From positions 992,001 to 1,056,000 of the forward strand of contig CAWUHX010000015.1 in the NCBI GenBank assembly GCA_963922205.1: a DNA stretch of 64,000 nt. The letters run 5' to 3'. The notes under the pieces are model-generated. The model had not been told where the DNA came from. It did no database searches and worked only from the letters and a program-made list of their open reading frames with translations. The stretch comes from Romanomermis culicivorax (lineage: Eukaryota > Nematoda > Enoplea > Mermithida > Mermithidae). Made by a program: the position numbers and the translations under genes. This document shows, piece after piece, positions 22,831 to 33,382 of this stretch; the first letter of the stretch is position 1, and every line of letters begins with the position of its first letter.

Positions 22831-24685
22831 AGTGGCCCGACGGGTGAAGACTGTAAATTTTGGTGTAAATTTGCAAACACCATTTGTAAATATTTTGTTT
22901 GTAATAAATTGGGCCTTCGTAACACTACTGTTCTTAGGAATGAGCTCTGCAACACATGCTACTCAATACCAATTTTGTGGTCTTTCAAGAAGCGGTCATC
23001 CACTTGAGTTACCTCAAAAAGTTGAATGCAAACCACCAAAATCTTCGTGGAGTCCACGACGCATGAATGTTACAGTATATGTACCTATTTCTGATCCAAT
23101 CACGACTAAAGCATGGAAATGTACCTTGCCAAATCCGAAGGTATGCACAAATACTGGTTTTCTCGGATCTAGGGGCATTACTGCAGACGTCATAACCACT
23201 CAGCATCTCGCGCCTGCAGCGTGTACACTGGCACATCGCACAAAGGTGTTTGGTTTACAAAAGCTCGTGGAAATACGTCCTGGCTTTTATAGCACTAACC
23301 AAACACTGGAGGTGATGTACTCATGGTGCTGCAATGACATCTGCAAGACAGTGACTAACCTCTTCATTGAGGAGGGACAGGTCGCTTCGTGGGATGGCAC
23401 TACAGCTCTAAGTACCTTAGGAGATGTAGGTGGATGCAGTTCCACTGCAGGTCAATGCACTACTCTTGACGGGGTAATTGTTTGGCCTGCCACAAATTTT
23501 ACGGCACTGTGTCATTATCGCCCACAGGGTAATTACACTGCGTCTGTATCAAGGAACCATATCATCATCGATGATTTGCAGGTTGCCCTGAAGATCCTGG
23601 GAGACTCTCGTGTGTTTTGGCTGTGTCCTGACCTCCGGCCGAATACAGTAAGAACGGATCAGGGTCTTCTTCTACGCATCCAGGGAAGATTTAATTTGAC
23701 CCAAAGGTTGTTCGGTTTGGCAAAGGACTCCCGTCCTGACCCCATCAATGCCAAACTGAATTACCTGGCTCAGCAGATCAGAGAGTCGGAAATTAACAAT
23801 TTTCGATTCATGTGGCTAGAGTTGTGTTCTCACGCTCAACGCTACCTTGATCTGACTTGGCAGTTGCTTCGTTTTGACCCTACACTAGGAGCCCGGGCAT
23901 TCCTTCAAAGGAACGATCTGACGGCGGAATTTACGGGTGAAGCACTGACGATATGGCCGTGTCAAGAGGTCAATGCCACTTATGTCTACCATTTGTACCA
24001 AGTGGGGGACACCTGTTACAAGTATCTACCCGTACAGGTTGGTGGTACCGTTTATTTTGCCACCCCCGGTGGCCCAGATCTCACTAAATTTAGCCCAAAG
24101 GTGCTGTGTGACCACCACTTTACAGGGATTTTCCGAAATCGCTCTGGCTGGTTTACCGAGCCTGGCATGGTCCATGTGAGCCACATTCCGCATGAGCTGT
24201 TCTGGAAACAGCGCTTCAACGTCACTCACTTTGACGCGCCTGCGCTCTTCCATGATCAGTTGGCGATGACCTCTTCAAGTTTTGCTTTCTTTAAACAGTA
24301 CATTTAGAAGACCGAGCAAATTGAAGCGGTCTTGAACCGGTTGGTAAATTATACTGCTGGTCTATCCCTCCAACCATATACTATCTATCAAGCGGTTGCC
24401 GGGGTAGGAACTGACATCAAATCCTCACTGGAAGGTGTTGGTCTGGCAGCAAACCATGTGATTACTGGCCAACAGCACAACCTCATGCAGGGCTTACAGT
24501 CTATTTTGAGTGGACCAGTGCAGTTGATCTTTAACACACTCATTGCCCTGGCAATACTGGCTGGTACAGGATTTCTCATCTACGTGGGGATCTCCTATTA
24601 CCTCAGTTACTGCCTGCGGAAAAGACAAGTTCGGTTTGTTAGCCAATACTCTCCATTGAACCTCTTCCTGAAAGTTCAACATTAG
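22811..24685 (+). pseudogene. env: Envelope-like glycoprotein, one in-frame stop
   Basis: The frame from ATG 22811 runs to TAG 24305-24307, then continues in the same frame to TAG 24683-24685, about 625 residues in all. Near residues 20-40 is a hydrophobic signal-like segment ([17 protein letters not shown]). The ectodomain is rich in cysteines, including a CC pair, and has about nine N-x-S/T glycosylation sequons. Past the internal TAG, a single long hydrophobic segment (LIFNTLIALAILAGTGFLIY and on) is followed by a short basic tail. Signal, glycosylated Cys-rich ectodomain, C-terminal anchor and basic tail together make an envelope protein. Which viral fusion-protein class it derives from was not determined. 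The TAG could be a CAG-to-TAG change. The ATG choice is by position after the accessory frame; upstream codons of the frame look non-coding. Confidence 0.75.
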
Positions 24686-25105
24686 GTAGGTTTTCATTAC
24701 GTACAGAACGATGTGCCAACTCAGTTAGACAGGATCACTCAGTGTTTGGTCGTACTAGTTGACCACAAGGAAACTCCTGCTTTCCTTGATACTGGTTGCC
24801 CACGGACTATCATTAGTCAACGCCTTCACAATGCGCTGATCAAAGAGAGTTGGAAGGTGGCGATGGCTTTCCAGCAACATCACGACTTTAACCCATTGAT
24901 GAGTATCAATGGTAAAGTTGTCCATACTCTCCTTTCAGGACCGTACGAGATCATGTTGCCTGGAACCCGTCAGCTACATACAAGAGTGAATATACATCTC
25001 CATGTGTGTAAGACTACGTCTCCTTTCTGGGCACCGGTCGATCTGATTCTTGGATTGGACTTTCTCGAACAATTCCAGAATATTACATTTGTGTCTGTCG
25101 ATTGA
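24686..25105 (+). CDS. First retropepsin-like domain (PR1)
   Basis: The frame continues directly from env (same phase) after its TAG and ends at TGA 25103-25105. It has the retropepsin active-site pattern FLDTGCPRTII about 25 residues in (from the first Leu-rich strand) and the later glycine motif DLILGLDFLEQF near its end, spacing normal for a single aspartic-protease monomer. There is no convincing ATG near its start, so expression would need stop readthrough, splicing or frame use from gag. Its stop overlaps the next frame by four bases (TTGA), where a shift of -1 would continue into PR2. Having a full protease-like domain here and another immediately after is unusual. Confidence 0.65.
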   Translation, partial: VGFHYVQNDVPTQLDRITQCLVVLVDHKETPAFLDTGCPRTIISQRLHNALIKESWKVAMAFQQHHDFNPLMSINGKVVHTLLSGPYEIMLPGTRQLHTRVNIHLHVCKTTSPFWAPVDLILGLDFLEQFQNITFVSVD

Positions 25106-26457
25106 ATGCGGTAGAATTACCCCTCCTTTTGACCACGGCTGAGATTGATCAGGTTGATCCCTGGTGGGAGAACACGCGTTCACTATCAAGGGCCTTGTTC
25201 CAGTCCGGGTCCCGATCAAGATCAAGGACATCGTCCATTTCTCGGCTACCCTCACGAGCTTCCTCCGTTGCCTCATCACCTGGGTCGACCAGAGGAAGCC
25301 GGACTTCTTCTAGATGGGCTAGTGGTCATTTTATGGCCAGGTCAGGATCAAACTGTCCTCGGCCCCCGCCTGGAAATTCTCCAGTTACACTAGAGAAAGG
25401 CCGGTTTCGCGAGCCTAGTGATTCTGATGCACCTGCATCCCCTGTACTAGAGGTGCCACCACTCTCTGATGCTGAGGTCGAATCACTAGGAGCTACTCAG
25501 AGCTCAGGAGAAAGATCAGATCATGTACTCACTGTTCAGGTCAATCCTACTCCTAGGACCAATCCGGAAACATTGGTTGGTTGTGCTCTGGTAGGATTAC
25601 TCAGACGCACTGGTTTGCCGATCCCGAAGCGAACCAATGCCCCAGAGTCGAGCTTTGATGACTCTGTGCCTGACCCAGGTCATGTCGTATCAGCTTTCTA
25701 CCCAACTGAAACGAGGACCCCTCATATCAAGGTTCTACTGAACAATTGGGTAGAGGCCAAAGCTCTAATTGATACTGGAGCAGTTTTCTCGCTCCTGGAT
25801 CACAAGTTGGCGGTCCAGTTACCCAACTTGGTACTCACAGAAACTAGGGCTCGCCCCATAGCAGCCAATGGGTCTCCGATTCTACTGCTAGGCGCTGCCT
25901 ATGTCACGGTGACAGTGGCTGATGTCTCTGAACGGATTCAAGTCCAAGTTCAAGAGAATTGCTCGGCTGAACTAGTCTTGGGGACGAACTTCCTCGGATG
26001 GTTCAATTGTGTCAGTTTGAACTGGGAGAAATCCTTTCTTCAGTTCAAGGAACTTCGAGTTCTGTGTGAAGGCCTCATCCACAATCCACCTTCTGCTCGT
26101 GGGGCACTACCATTGCAGGAATTGATTGTCCTTGAGCCTCGCTCGCTAATGCAATTCACTGCACCTGTACCTTCAATGTATGCAACTGTGCCCGAGGTAG
26201 CTTTCTTTCCTAAGCCTCTTTTGGGACAGCAACGCAATGTATACTTTGTTGGTACTGTGAGTACTGTGACCAATGGTCGCATACCCCTACAAGTAGTTAA
26301 CCCAAGTACACACTCAGTGGTTCTTTACCCCCACACGACCATCGGTCATGTGCAGATGCATACTGATTCCTCACAGGGATTGGCGGTCAAGTCTGATACC
26401 ATCCTTGACCGTAAGTGGGTTGAAGCCAATGCTGTGATATCTTCAGATATCTCCTAA
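25102..26457 (+). CDS. Ser/Arg-rich linker plus second retropepsin-like domain (PR2)
   Basis: A 451-codon frame. Residues about 30-90 are a Ser/Arg-rich stretch (SGSRSRSRTSSISRLPSRAS), followed by an acidic/proline-rich linker. Residues about 220-310 form a second aspartic-protease domain with ALIDTGAVFSLLD and ELVLGTNFLGWF; the second motif has Asn where PR1 has Asp. A roughly 150-residue spacer then leads to pol. The frame ends at TAA 26455-26457, but the same frame reopens at once into reverse transcriptase, so the stop looks like a CAA-to-TAA change or a readthrough site. Two protease domains in one element suggest a tandem duplication or a captured unit; a heterodimeric protease is possible but speculative. 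Confidence 0.65.
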   Translation: MNAVELPLLLTTAEIDQVDPWWENTRSLSRALFQSGSRSRSRTSSISRLPSRASSVASSPGSTRGSRTSSRWASGHFMARSGSNCPRPPPGNSPVTLEKGRFREPSDSDAPASPVLEVPPLSDAEVESLGATQSSGERSDHVLTVQVNPTPRTNPETLVGCALVGLLRRTGLPIPKRTNAPESSFDDSVPDPGHVVSAFYPTETRTPHIKVLLNNWVEAKALIDTGAVFSLLDHKLAVQLPNLVLTETRARPIAANGSPILLLGAAYVTVTVADVSERIQVQVQENCSAELVLGTNFLGWFNCVSLNWEKSFLQFKELRVLCEGLIHNPPSARGALPLQELIVLEPRSLMQFTAPVPSMYATVPEVAFFPKPLLGQQRNVYFVGTVSTVTNGRIPLQVVNPSTHSVVLYPHTTIGHVQMHTDSSQGLAVKSDTILDRKWVEANAVISSDIS

Positions 26458-28130
26458 CAGGATAAAGCAGCGTTGCTCCATCTGCTGGTCGCATTTACTG
26501 ACCTCTACACTGTTGATGAAAAGGACACAAGTTCCACTGACCTTGTGCACCATGAGATCAGTACGGGTGATGCTCCACCAGTCCGCCATTTCCCTTACCG
26601 CACCGCGCCCAAGGAAAAGGATCTCATCATACAAGAGGTCAAGGTGCTCCAGGAAAAAGGTATTATTCAGCCTAGCACTTCTCCCTGGGCTACTAACACT
26701 GTTCTGGTTCGCAAGAAAAATGGGTCACACCGGATGTGTGTTGATTTTCGTGGTCTTAACGAGGTTACGAAAAAGGACGTTTATCCTCTCCCACGGATTG
26801 ATGATATCCTCCACACACTCAAGGGTATGAAATACTTTACTACCCTTGATCAGGCTAACGCCTACTGGTCTATACCTATTGCTGAGGCAGACAAAGAGAA
26901 AATGGCGTTTAATACGCCTATTGGACTCTATGAGTTCAACTATCTGCCTTTTGGTCTTTGCAATGCCCCTGGGACGTTTCAACGCCTCATGGATCTGCTT
27001 CTCACGGGACTGCAGTGGCGCACTGCACTGACCTATCTTGATGACATCTTGGTGTTGGGGAACTCTCACACCCAGATGCTTGAGCACCTGATGGATGTGT
27101 TTACGCATCTCCGTCAGGGTGGAATGAAGCTCAGACTGAGCAAGTGCAAGTTTTCACACTCTGAGGTAGAATATCTGGGGTACCGCATCTCACAGAAAGG
27201 TCTCGAGCCGGATCAAGTCAAATTGGCTGCCGTCCAGGATTTACCCATTCCACAAAACGCTAAAGACATCAAGTCTTTTCTTGGTCTTGTGTCTTATTAT
27301 AGGCGTTTCATCCCTGGTTGCACTTGGCTCAGCGAGCCGCTGACCAAGCTCTTACGGAAGGAAGTTACCTTCCAGTGGTCAAAACCTCAGCAAGCGGCGT
27401 TCGACGAACTCCGAAGGCTGTTGTTGAACCCTCCTGTCCTGCGCCATCTGGACTTTACGAAATCCTTCATACTTCAAACTGATGCAAGTATTTTGGGGAT
27501 AGGAGCAGTCCTAAGCCAGTTAGACGAAAATGGACACGACCATCCTGTTGCGTACGCCAGTAGAGGGTGAACAGCAGCTGAGAAGAACTACACTATTACA
27601 GAGTTAGAGACTCTCCCTGTTGTCCATTTTGTTAAGCACTTTCAGCCTTACCTCTTTCAACATGAGGTGGTCGTCCAGACCGACCACACTGCTGTTAAGG
27701 CTGTGTTAGAAAAACCGAACCCTTCGTCCCAGATAGCTCGGTGGGGCCTCGCGTTAGCTGAATTCAAACTGACTATTCGGCCGCGAAAAGGTCGGTCTAA
27801 TGGTAATGCCAACGCATTATCACGCCTTCCTGATCCTAATTCCCTTGCCGGGGAGAGTATTGACGATATTCCCCTATACAGACCCGAGGGAGAAGTTATG
27901 ATGATATCCGACGGTGCGCAGCACCTGGCGAATTCATCCCAAAGGACCACCAATGGTGTGCAGCACCTGGCCAGGTCTGAGTCTTATGCAGAGATATCAC
28001 AAGATGCGCAGCACCATGACCTTCTCACAACTCAATTTGAGGATCCGGAAATAGCCTCCATTCTTAGGTCACTAAAACCCTACGGTGATCAGAATGATGT
28101 TAATGGCTACCACCTGTTGGATAACATCCT
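26458..28130 (+). pseudogene. pol: Reverse transcriptase - RNase H (pol)
   Basis: Same frame as PR2. RT motifs in order: KKNGSHRMCVDFRGLN, TTLDQANAYWSIPI, YLPFGLCNAPGTFQRLMD, the catalytic YLDDILVLG, then YLGYRIS and the thumb/connection SFLGLVSYYRRFIPG. RNase H follows with ILQTDASILGIGAVLSQ, then TGA at 27568-27570 in place of a residue just before TAAEKNYTITELE, then VVQTDHTAVKAVLE. The order and wording are Ty3/gypsy, not BEL/Pao or Copia. The frame is lost at about 28130, where coding sense moves to another frame by a one-base indel, probably a deletion in the CTTCAAAAGTGG stretch. Confidence 0.85.
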
Positions 28131-29363
28131 TCAAAAGTGGAGTCCAACAAGATTGTTGTCCCTCGATCAATGGTTACTACCATTATTGAGGCTCACCACA
28201 ATGACATTCTTGCTGGACACTTTGGTGCGAAACGTACCGCGAGGCTTATCACCCGCCGGTACCACTGGCCTTCCCTCAGTGCAGACGTCAAGTCCTTTTG
28301 TCAGTGGTGTGATCTTTGCCAACGGAATAAACCCGCAAGACAAAAGACCTGTGCAACTCTGAAACTGATCTCCATTACGGGTCTGTTTCACTGAGTCGGT
28401 GTCGACTGTATGGGACCAATGACCAGTAGTTAAAGTGGAAACCAATTTATTGTAGTCTTTATAGACTACTTTACTAAATGGATCAAAGCTTTCGCTACTC
28501 CGGACATCACTGCGCAAACCATAGCTCGACTCTTTATTACACAAATTGTCTGCAGACATGAGGCACCACAGATTCTTCAGTCTGATCGTGGTACTGATTT
28601 CACGTCCAAACTGATGACTGAAATCACTGCCATTTGTTCAACTAAGAAAATCCACTCCACCGCTTATCATCCCATGACAAACGGAGAAGTGGAGAGAGCT
28701 AATCAAACGCTAGCTACACGGTTACGTATGTATGTCCACCAAGGTCACACTGATTGGGATGAACACCTGCTGTACTCTGTGTTCGCTGTCAACATCAGCA
28801 TGAATGAGTCCACAGGGTATTCACCCTTTGAGCTCATGTATGGTCGTACACCCATGCTCCCTGTTGATGCAGCGCTCTCATTCAACCCTCCGGCTCATAT
28901 CATAGATGTTTCTACTTATGATATGGAGGTCAAACGGCATTTTACAAATGCTCTGACCTTGATCCAGAGCAGAATTGAGAGATCACAGGCGGCTTATGCT
29001 AGGTCCTACGACCGCATGGCACGAGATGTCTCTTACAAAGTTGGGGATCAGGTGCTCAAACTGCCCACCACCGGAAAACGTTTTCTAACGCCCAAACTAT
29101 TGCCCATTTATGATGGACCCTACTTTGTCATGAATGTGGCATATCCCAATGTCACTATTCGACTTGAGACTGAACAAGAAGATACTGTACATGTCAACCA
29201 GCTTAGACGCTGCGTGTCACCTGCTCAGCATACAGAAGAAGATGAGATACCTTCCACTACGAAGGTCATGGAGACGGCACCTTTGTTGATTCTGTCAACA
29301 AATAGAGATTTTACACAAGATCTCATTGACCCACATCTTGATGCAGAGGTCTCCTACTTGTAA
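28131..29363 (+). pseudogene. pol: Integrase with GPY/F-type tail (pol)
   Basis: Continues pol after the shift. The zinc-binding HHCC region includes AHHNDILAGHFG and CQWCDLCQRNK. The DDE core is visible: VDCMGP (first Asp), SDRGTDFTSKL (second Asp), NGEVERANQTLA (Glu). A C-terminal PIYDGPYFVMNVAYPN matches the GPY/F module of gypsy integrases. Stops interrupt at 28392-28394 (TGA, CGA-like) and 28431-28433 (TAA). The stretch from 28434 to 29363 is uninterrupted and ends at TAA 29361-29363. No env gene follows; it lies upstream of protease instead. Confidence 0.85.
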
Positions 29364-29821
29364 TCAAGTAGCTCTTCTCTTCTTTACTTATGGACGGGGT
29401 CGTCCTTTTTCGAAGGACTGCCATGCCCTACAGAGTACCCACTCCTGTCCCATGCTGGGATAGCAGTGTAAAGAAGAGAATGAGCAGCGATCAATGCGTC
29501 TAAACTAGGTATTTCGTCACATTACAGGCACATCCGTGCGATAGCCTATACCTTGCCTCTAAAATTTTTCTTTTAGTCTCGTTTCAGATTTCACAAATCA
29601 ACCGACAATTGGCAACTTCACCGAAGGGATCAAATGACGTCAGCAACTTCACGCATCTCCAACCGACGTCAGCAACTCCACGCAACATTGACACAATTTC
29701 ACAAACCAGAATGCACCGAAAAACCACTGGACCATCGACCGCTCGCCATCACCATCACCTGAAGGTTTGACCCCCACAGACGCGCACAAGGACGAGGACG
29801 CCCTTTTTCGAAGGACCGCCA
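29364..29821 (+). other. Retroelement 3' non-coding tail with repeated leader word
   Basis: Non-coding. It contains TGACGTCAGCAACTTCACGC at 29635 and CGACGTCAGCAACTCCACGC at 29664, the same anchor word that opens the leader hairpin units, but here spaced 29 bp and without the long stems. A second internal repeat, CTTTTTCGAAGGAC(T/C)GCCAT, occurs at about 29407 and 29803, the latter abutting the 3' LTR. These may mark reverse-transcription or packaging signals, or past recombination. Confidence 0.6.
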
Positions 29822-31248
29822 TATCACGTGCCGACGGATTTCGTCGAATGTCACGTGATTCACATCACAATTTTCCATTACGTTTTTCGTTACGTTTTGT
29901 GTTACAGTAATTCACATCAATTTTGCGTTTCGTTTTTATACTTTTTACATGCAATTTATGTGTGTACTTTTTATGTTTATTTCTGTTGCTTTTACGCACT
30001 CTTATTTCCGTTTCCATTTATTATTTTCAATCGCACACGTAGACTACGGTATGTACCCGCTAGTCAAGAATTTCCGTTAGAGATAAGCTCTCCGAGCTCA
30101 TCGCTGTAATTAGAGCACAACGTGCACTTCTTATCAGTAAAAACTAGCGACGTTTCGCAACGTGAAACGACTAGTTGGAAATTCTCACTAGTGATGTTCC
30201 TATGTTAAGCATGGAGAGTGAAAACTCGCCCCAATGCTCAACGTTGTGAACTGGAAAATGTCTATGTGATCATAGGCATCTTCTGCAACGATTTCCACTG
30301 CAGAAGTTAGCTTGGGGGAGTGTTAACTCCGCCCAAGGCATACTGTAGTTTATGGAGCCCTTTAAAAGGGCATGTTTTGTCTTTTTGTCACTCATTATTG
30401 GGCCTAACTGGTTTTCGTCGTTTTAGCCTTATGTCGCATTCCCAATCGTCGATTTTATTATATTTTGTTATTGTCAACTGCGTGTTGCTGTACGTCGAAT
30501 AAATTTACATATTTTCGCCCCGGCCTACACATACTCGTCGCCCTACAGTAACCCGACCGTAGGAACCCATCCCCATCGCCGTTAATTGTAGAACCCCGTC
30601 GCCCCTCGCGGAGGAAACATCCGCTACCGCCGCCTGCCGATCAGCAGCCGCGGAATCTCACGCCGAATCGCCCGGATTCCCGTTCCCGTACATCGCCGTC
30701 CGTAGGACCCCGTTCGACCCCGAACCCGTCGCCCAGTGCCGAGTAATTTGAGAAGAGGTGTCATAAGTCTTCTCAGGGGTTATTGTTGTTGAGGGTATAT
30801 TTGTGGGAGTCTCCCCTAAGCTAGTTTTCCCCTGGAAGGACCCTCAGTTAAGAAAGCCCTCAGACCCTTAAGGTCAGGGCCAATAAGGGGATTTAGGTTA
30901 ACAATCGGGTCCCCTACAGTACACCATTCTTCGAATGGCACCGTCCCCCATTCCGGTGAATGAGGATTAGGGATTGGCACCCCTGACCCGGCCGCATTGT
31001 CCATTATTCTACAGCATTAACCCTAGGACAAGGCCGAGGTACACCATAGGTTTACCTGTGGTAGTACCAGCTGGGTTGGGTTCCCGAAGTAGATAAACCA
31101 AATGGAGCCACCCAACGGGGTCACAGCATGCCACTTTCAGTGACATGGCCATATTACCTATGGGATATGCTATGGGTTTCCCATCAATGTGACTGATCAC
31201 TACTTCGTTCAATGTGACATGGCTCCCCAATTTCTACTTAATGTGACA
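29822..31248 (+). repeat. 3' LTR
   Basis: 1427 bp, direct copy of 15024-16448. The first bases read TATCACGTG rather than TGTCATGTG, so the terminal TG has mutated to TA, while the end TGACA is intact. Upstream there is no long uninterrupted polypurine tract, only the purine-rich AAGGACGAGGACG near 29789, so the plus-strand primer is uncertain. Confidence 0.9.
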
Positions 31249-31252
31249 ACCC
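31249..31252 (+). repeat. Target-site duplication, right (ACCC)
   Basis: Matches 15020-15023. The pre-insertion sequence would have read ...CCAAGTACCCGTACGTCG.... Confidence 0.7.
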
Positions 31253-33382
31253 GTACGTCGCATAGGACTGAGAGGATGAAGAAAAGCAGCATGATTTCAT
31301 AACGTGATATTTATTCTGTTTCAAACACACTTGGCCGTTTAAGCCCGAATCACAGAACTTGTAATAGTGTTATCGGAGTTAAATTCGCCTTATCCCAGGA
31401 TTGAAGTTCCCCATTTAATTCAGCCTCTATCATAGAATGTGGAATTGTTTATCCCTGATAAAATTTTGAGCCAACTTACCTCACTGTTTTATACCTGGTA
31501 GGATGTAGGTTTAAGTTGCGGAAGAAATTGAATTTGTTGATTTTTTCAATTTTTATATTGATTGTCCCTACTCTGCCTGTAATTAAAACACTTAAAAATT
31601 TAAAAAATTTAAAAATATAAAAATAATAAAATAATAAAAAATATATAAAATATGAGAAAAAATTTATACTGACATTAAATTTAAAGACGATACAGATTCA
31701 GCAAAAATAAATTCGGCAAAATAATTGACGATAGTATGGAACGGCTAACAAATTGGCGTTGAACATTATCAGCTCTGATATACGGGTTATTACATATTAT
31801 AATATGATCCGCTGAATTGAGTATTCGACGTTGAGCTACATGGCCATATTCCCTGTTTGCGAGAAGAATAGTAAATACAAGTGAGAAAGTACATACAAGC
31901 TGAACGTTTTTTAAAGACAGAAATGCTGCAGTTTTCGTAAGGTAAAAAAGTTATATCGGACTTATTCCTGGGATATCTATTCTATTCCTGTCCCAAATTT
32001 TGTGATTCGGACATTGCTCTTGTCCCTGGGAACTGTTCCTGGCCTTATCCTATACTCCATTCATCCTGAAAAATGATCGATTAAGCAAGGTCGCAGCCAA
32101 ATTTTAATGGTCATTAATGTTATATTTTTTTATGGATGAGTGATTGAGAGACTTTTTAATCAAGTATTTTGTTGACTATAAGCCAGATTTCTGAATTTTT
32201 CTTGGCCTTAAGCCAATTTTTGCAATTTTTAGGTTATGTTCTTCAGTTAACTCGTTTGATGTCGACCTTCACATACTTTGGATTTCAGAGTAGAATTTTG
32301 AATGCTGAAGTCGTCGGTTTGATGTTGGCTCGCCTTCATCCTTTTTACAGTGATACGAAATTTGGCACATTAATGTCCTAAGATCGTACTTTCTACAACC
32401 CATATATTGCTCCGAATACAAATATAGAATTTCATATAAAATCATAAATCTCAGCATTGATAAAAATCCATAAACTCCTAAAATACCTTTTTTTCCCTAT
32501 GTAATAGATGTATGCATTTTTTCTGGTTCCCGGAAACGTGACCCTGTAAATGCAAAAATGGAAAAAAATCGAATATGGCATGATTCAATTTTGGTAATTA
32601 CATTTCGTAGGAACTATAGTAACAGATTGCATTATTGCACAACCTAATTAAGTCGTCACGATTTTCAAAACCTGGGCATCAAATGGAGATATTCCAGTTT
32701 CCCTGAATGCTATGGCAAGCAATGTGACTTCAGAAACAGGTGTGATGCTGTTAGTATACTCCAATACATGGGTATTTTTCAGCGCTGGTATACACGTGTT
32801 CGATAATTATTTTGTCAATTTTGTCACCGATTAACCATGCCGCCAGTCTTTTCTACTTCATGGTCAAATATTACATCAATTGCAAATGTGACGACCCGAC
32901 AAAGTTGGTCGCATTGAACAAACAGCTCAAAAATCGGATAGGTAACGTGGTCCCTGATTTTTATCGCTTTGTGGCGAGTTTTAACCAATTTTGCCTTATC
33001 AATTTTCGATTTATTGCAACACCGAATCACAAGCTTCACCATTGGTCCCAGCCTTTTGGCCTGTCTTTTTGTTATTTTTACAACATTTATAATATTTATG
33101 TAATTGTCGGTAACGTACAAAATTCATTTTTGTAGGACCATTCCAGGTAATAGCTGAAAATCATAGCTCTGATGGGTGCTGACTAGGGATAAACTGTCAT
33201 AGCTTGCACACAGTGGGACCACTAGCAAATTTGACCAATCAGATCCAAGTAGTCCCCACTCATACTGAACACAGGTGGCATATTTTTAGCAGGCAAGGCC
33301 CTACCTTGATCCTCCAATTCGAATTTATTGTAAAACATTAAATTAGGGTTACTGTAGATGAAATTTCAACAATGATTCAAAA
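31253..33382. other. No gene seen
   Basis: AT-rich non-coding DNA between the retroelement and the 3' end of the UDP-glycosyltransferase gene, including runs of AATAAAA-type low complexity at 31590-31660. Small open frames at 32812-33135 show no recognisable domain or signal. Confidence 0.4.

Larger units (their letters stand above)
15024..31248 (+). mobile_element. Complete Ty3/gypsy-type LTR retroelement with env-like gene
   Basis: A single insertion of about 16.2 kb. Direct LTRs lie at 15024-16448 and 29822-31248; their ends are TGTCA...TGACA (the 3' copy starts TATCA) and ACCC flanks both sides (15020-15023 and 31249-31252) as a target duplication. Internal order: 4-kb leader, gag, accessory frame, env-like glycoprotein, two retropepsin-like domains, RT, RNase H, integrase, short 3' tail. 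RT and integrase motifs place it in the Ty3/gypsy (Metaviridae) group. The copy has multiple in-frame stops and one pol frameshift, so it is not competent as it stands. Env between gag and protease is not the usual Ty3/gypsy or retroviral order. Confidence 0.9.

Noticed and set aside
22188-22955. 255-codon minus-strand open frame
   Set aside because: Antisense shadow of the accessory frame and env start; composition is low-complexity Ser/Thr/Ala and no domain fits, while the plus strand has clear coding features.
26725-27108. 127-codon minus-strand frame
   Set aside because: Lies opposite reverse-transcriptase motifs; antisense shadow.
20453-28433. Alternative genetic code (TGA as sense)
   Set aside because: The UGT and coiled-coil genes have no in-frame TGA and terminate normally (TAG, TGA), and the element also has TAA and TAG interruptions and a frameshift, so decay is simpler.
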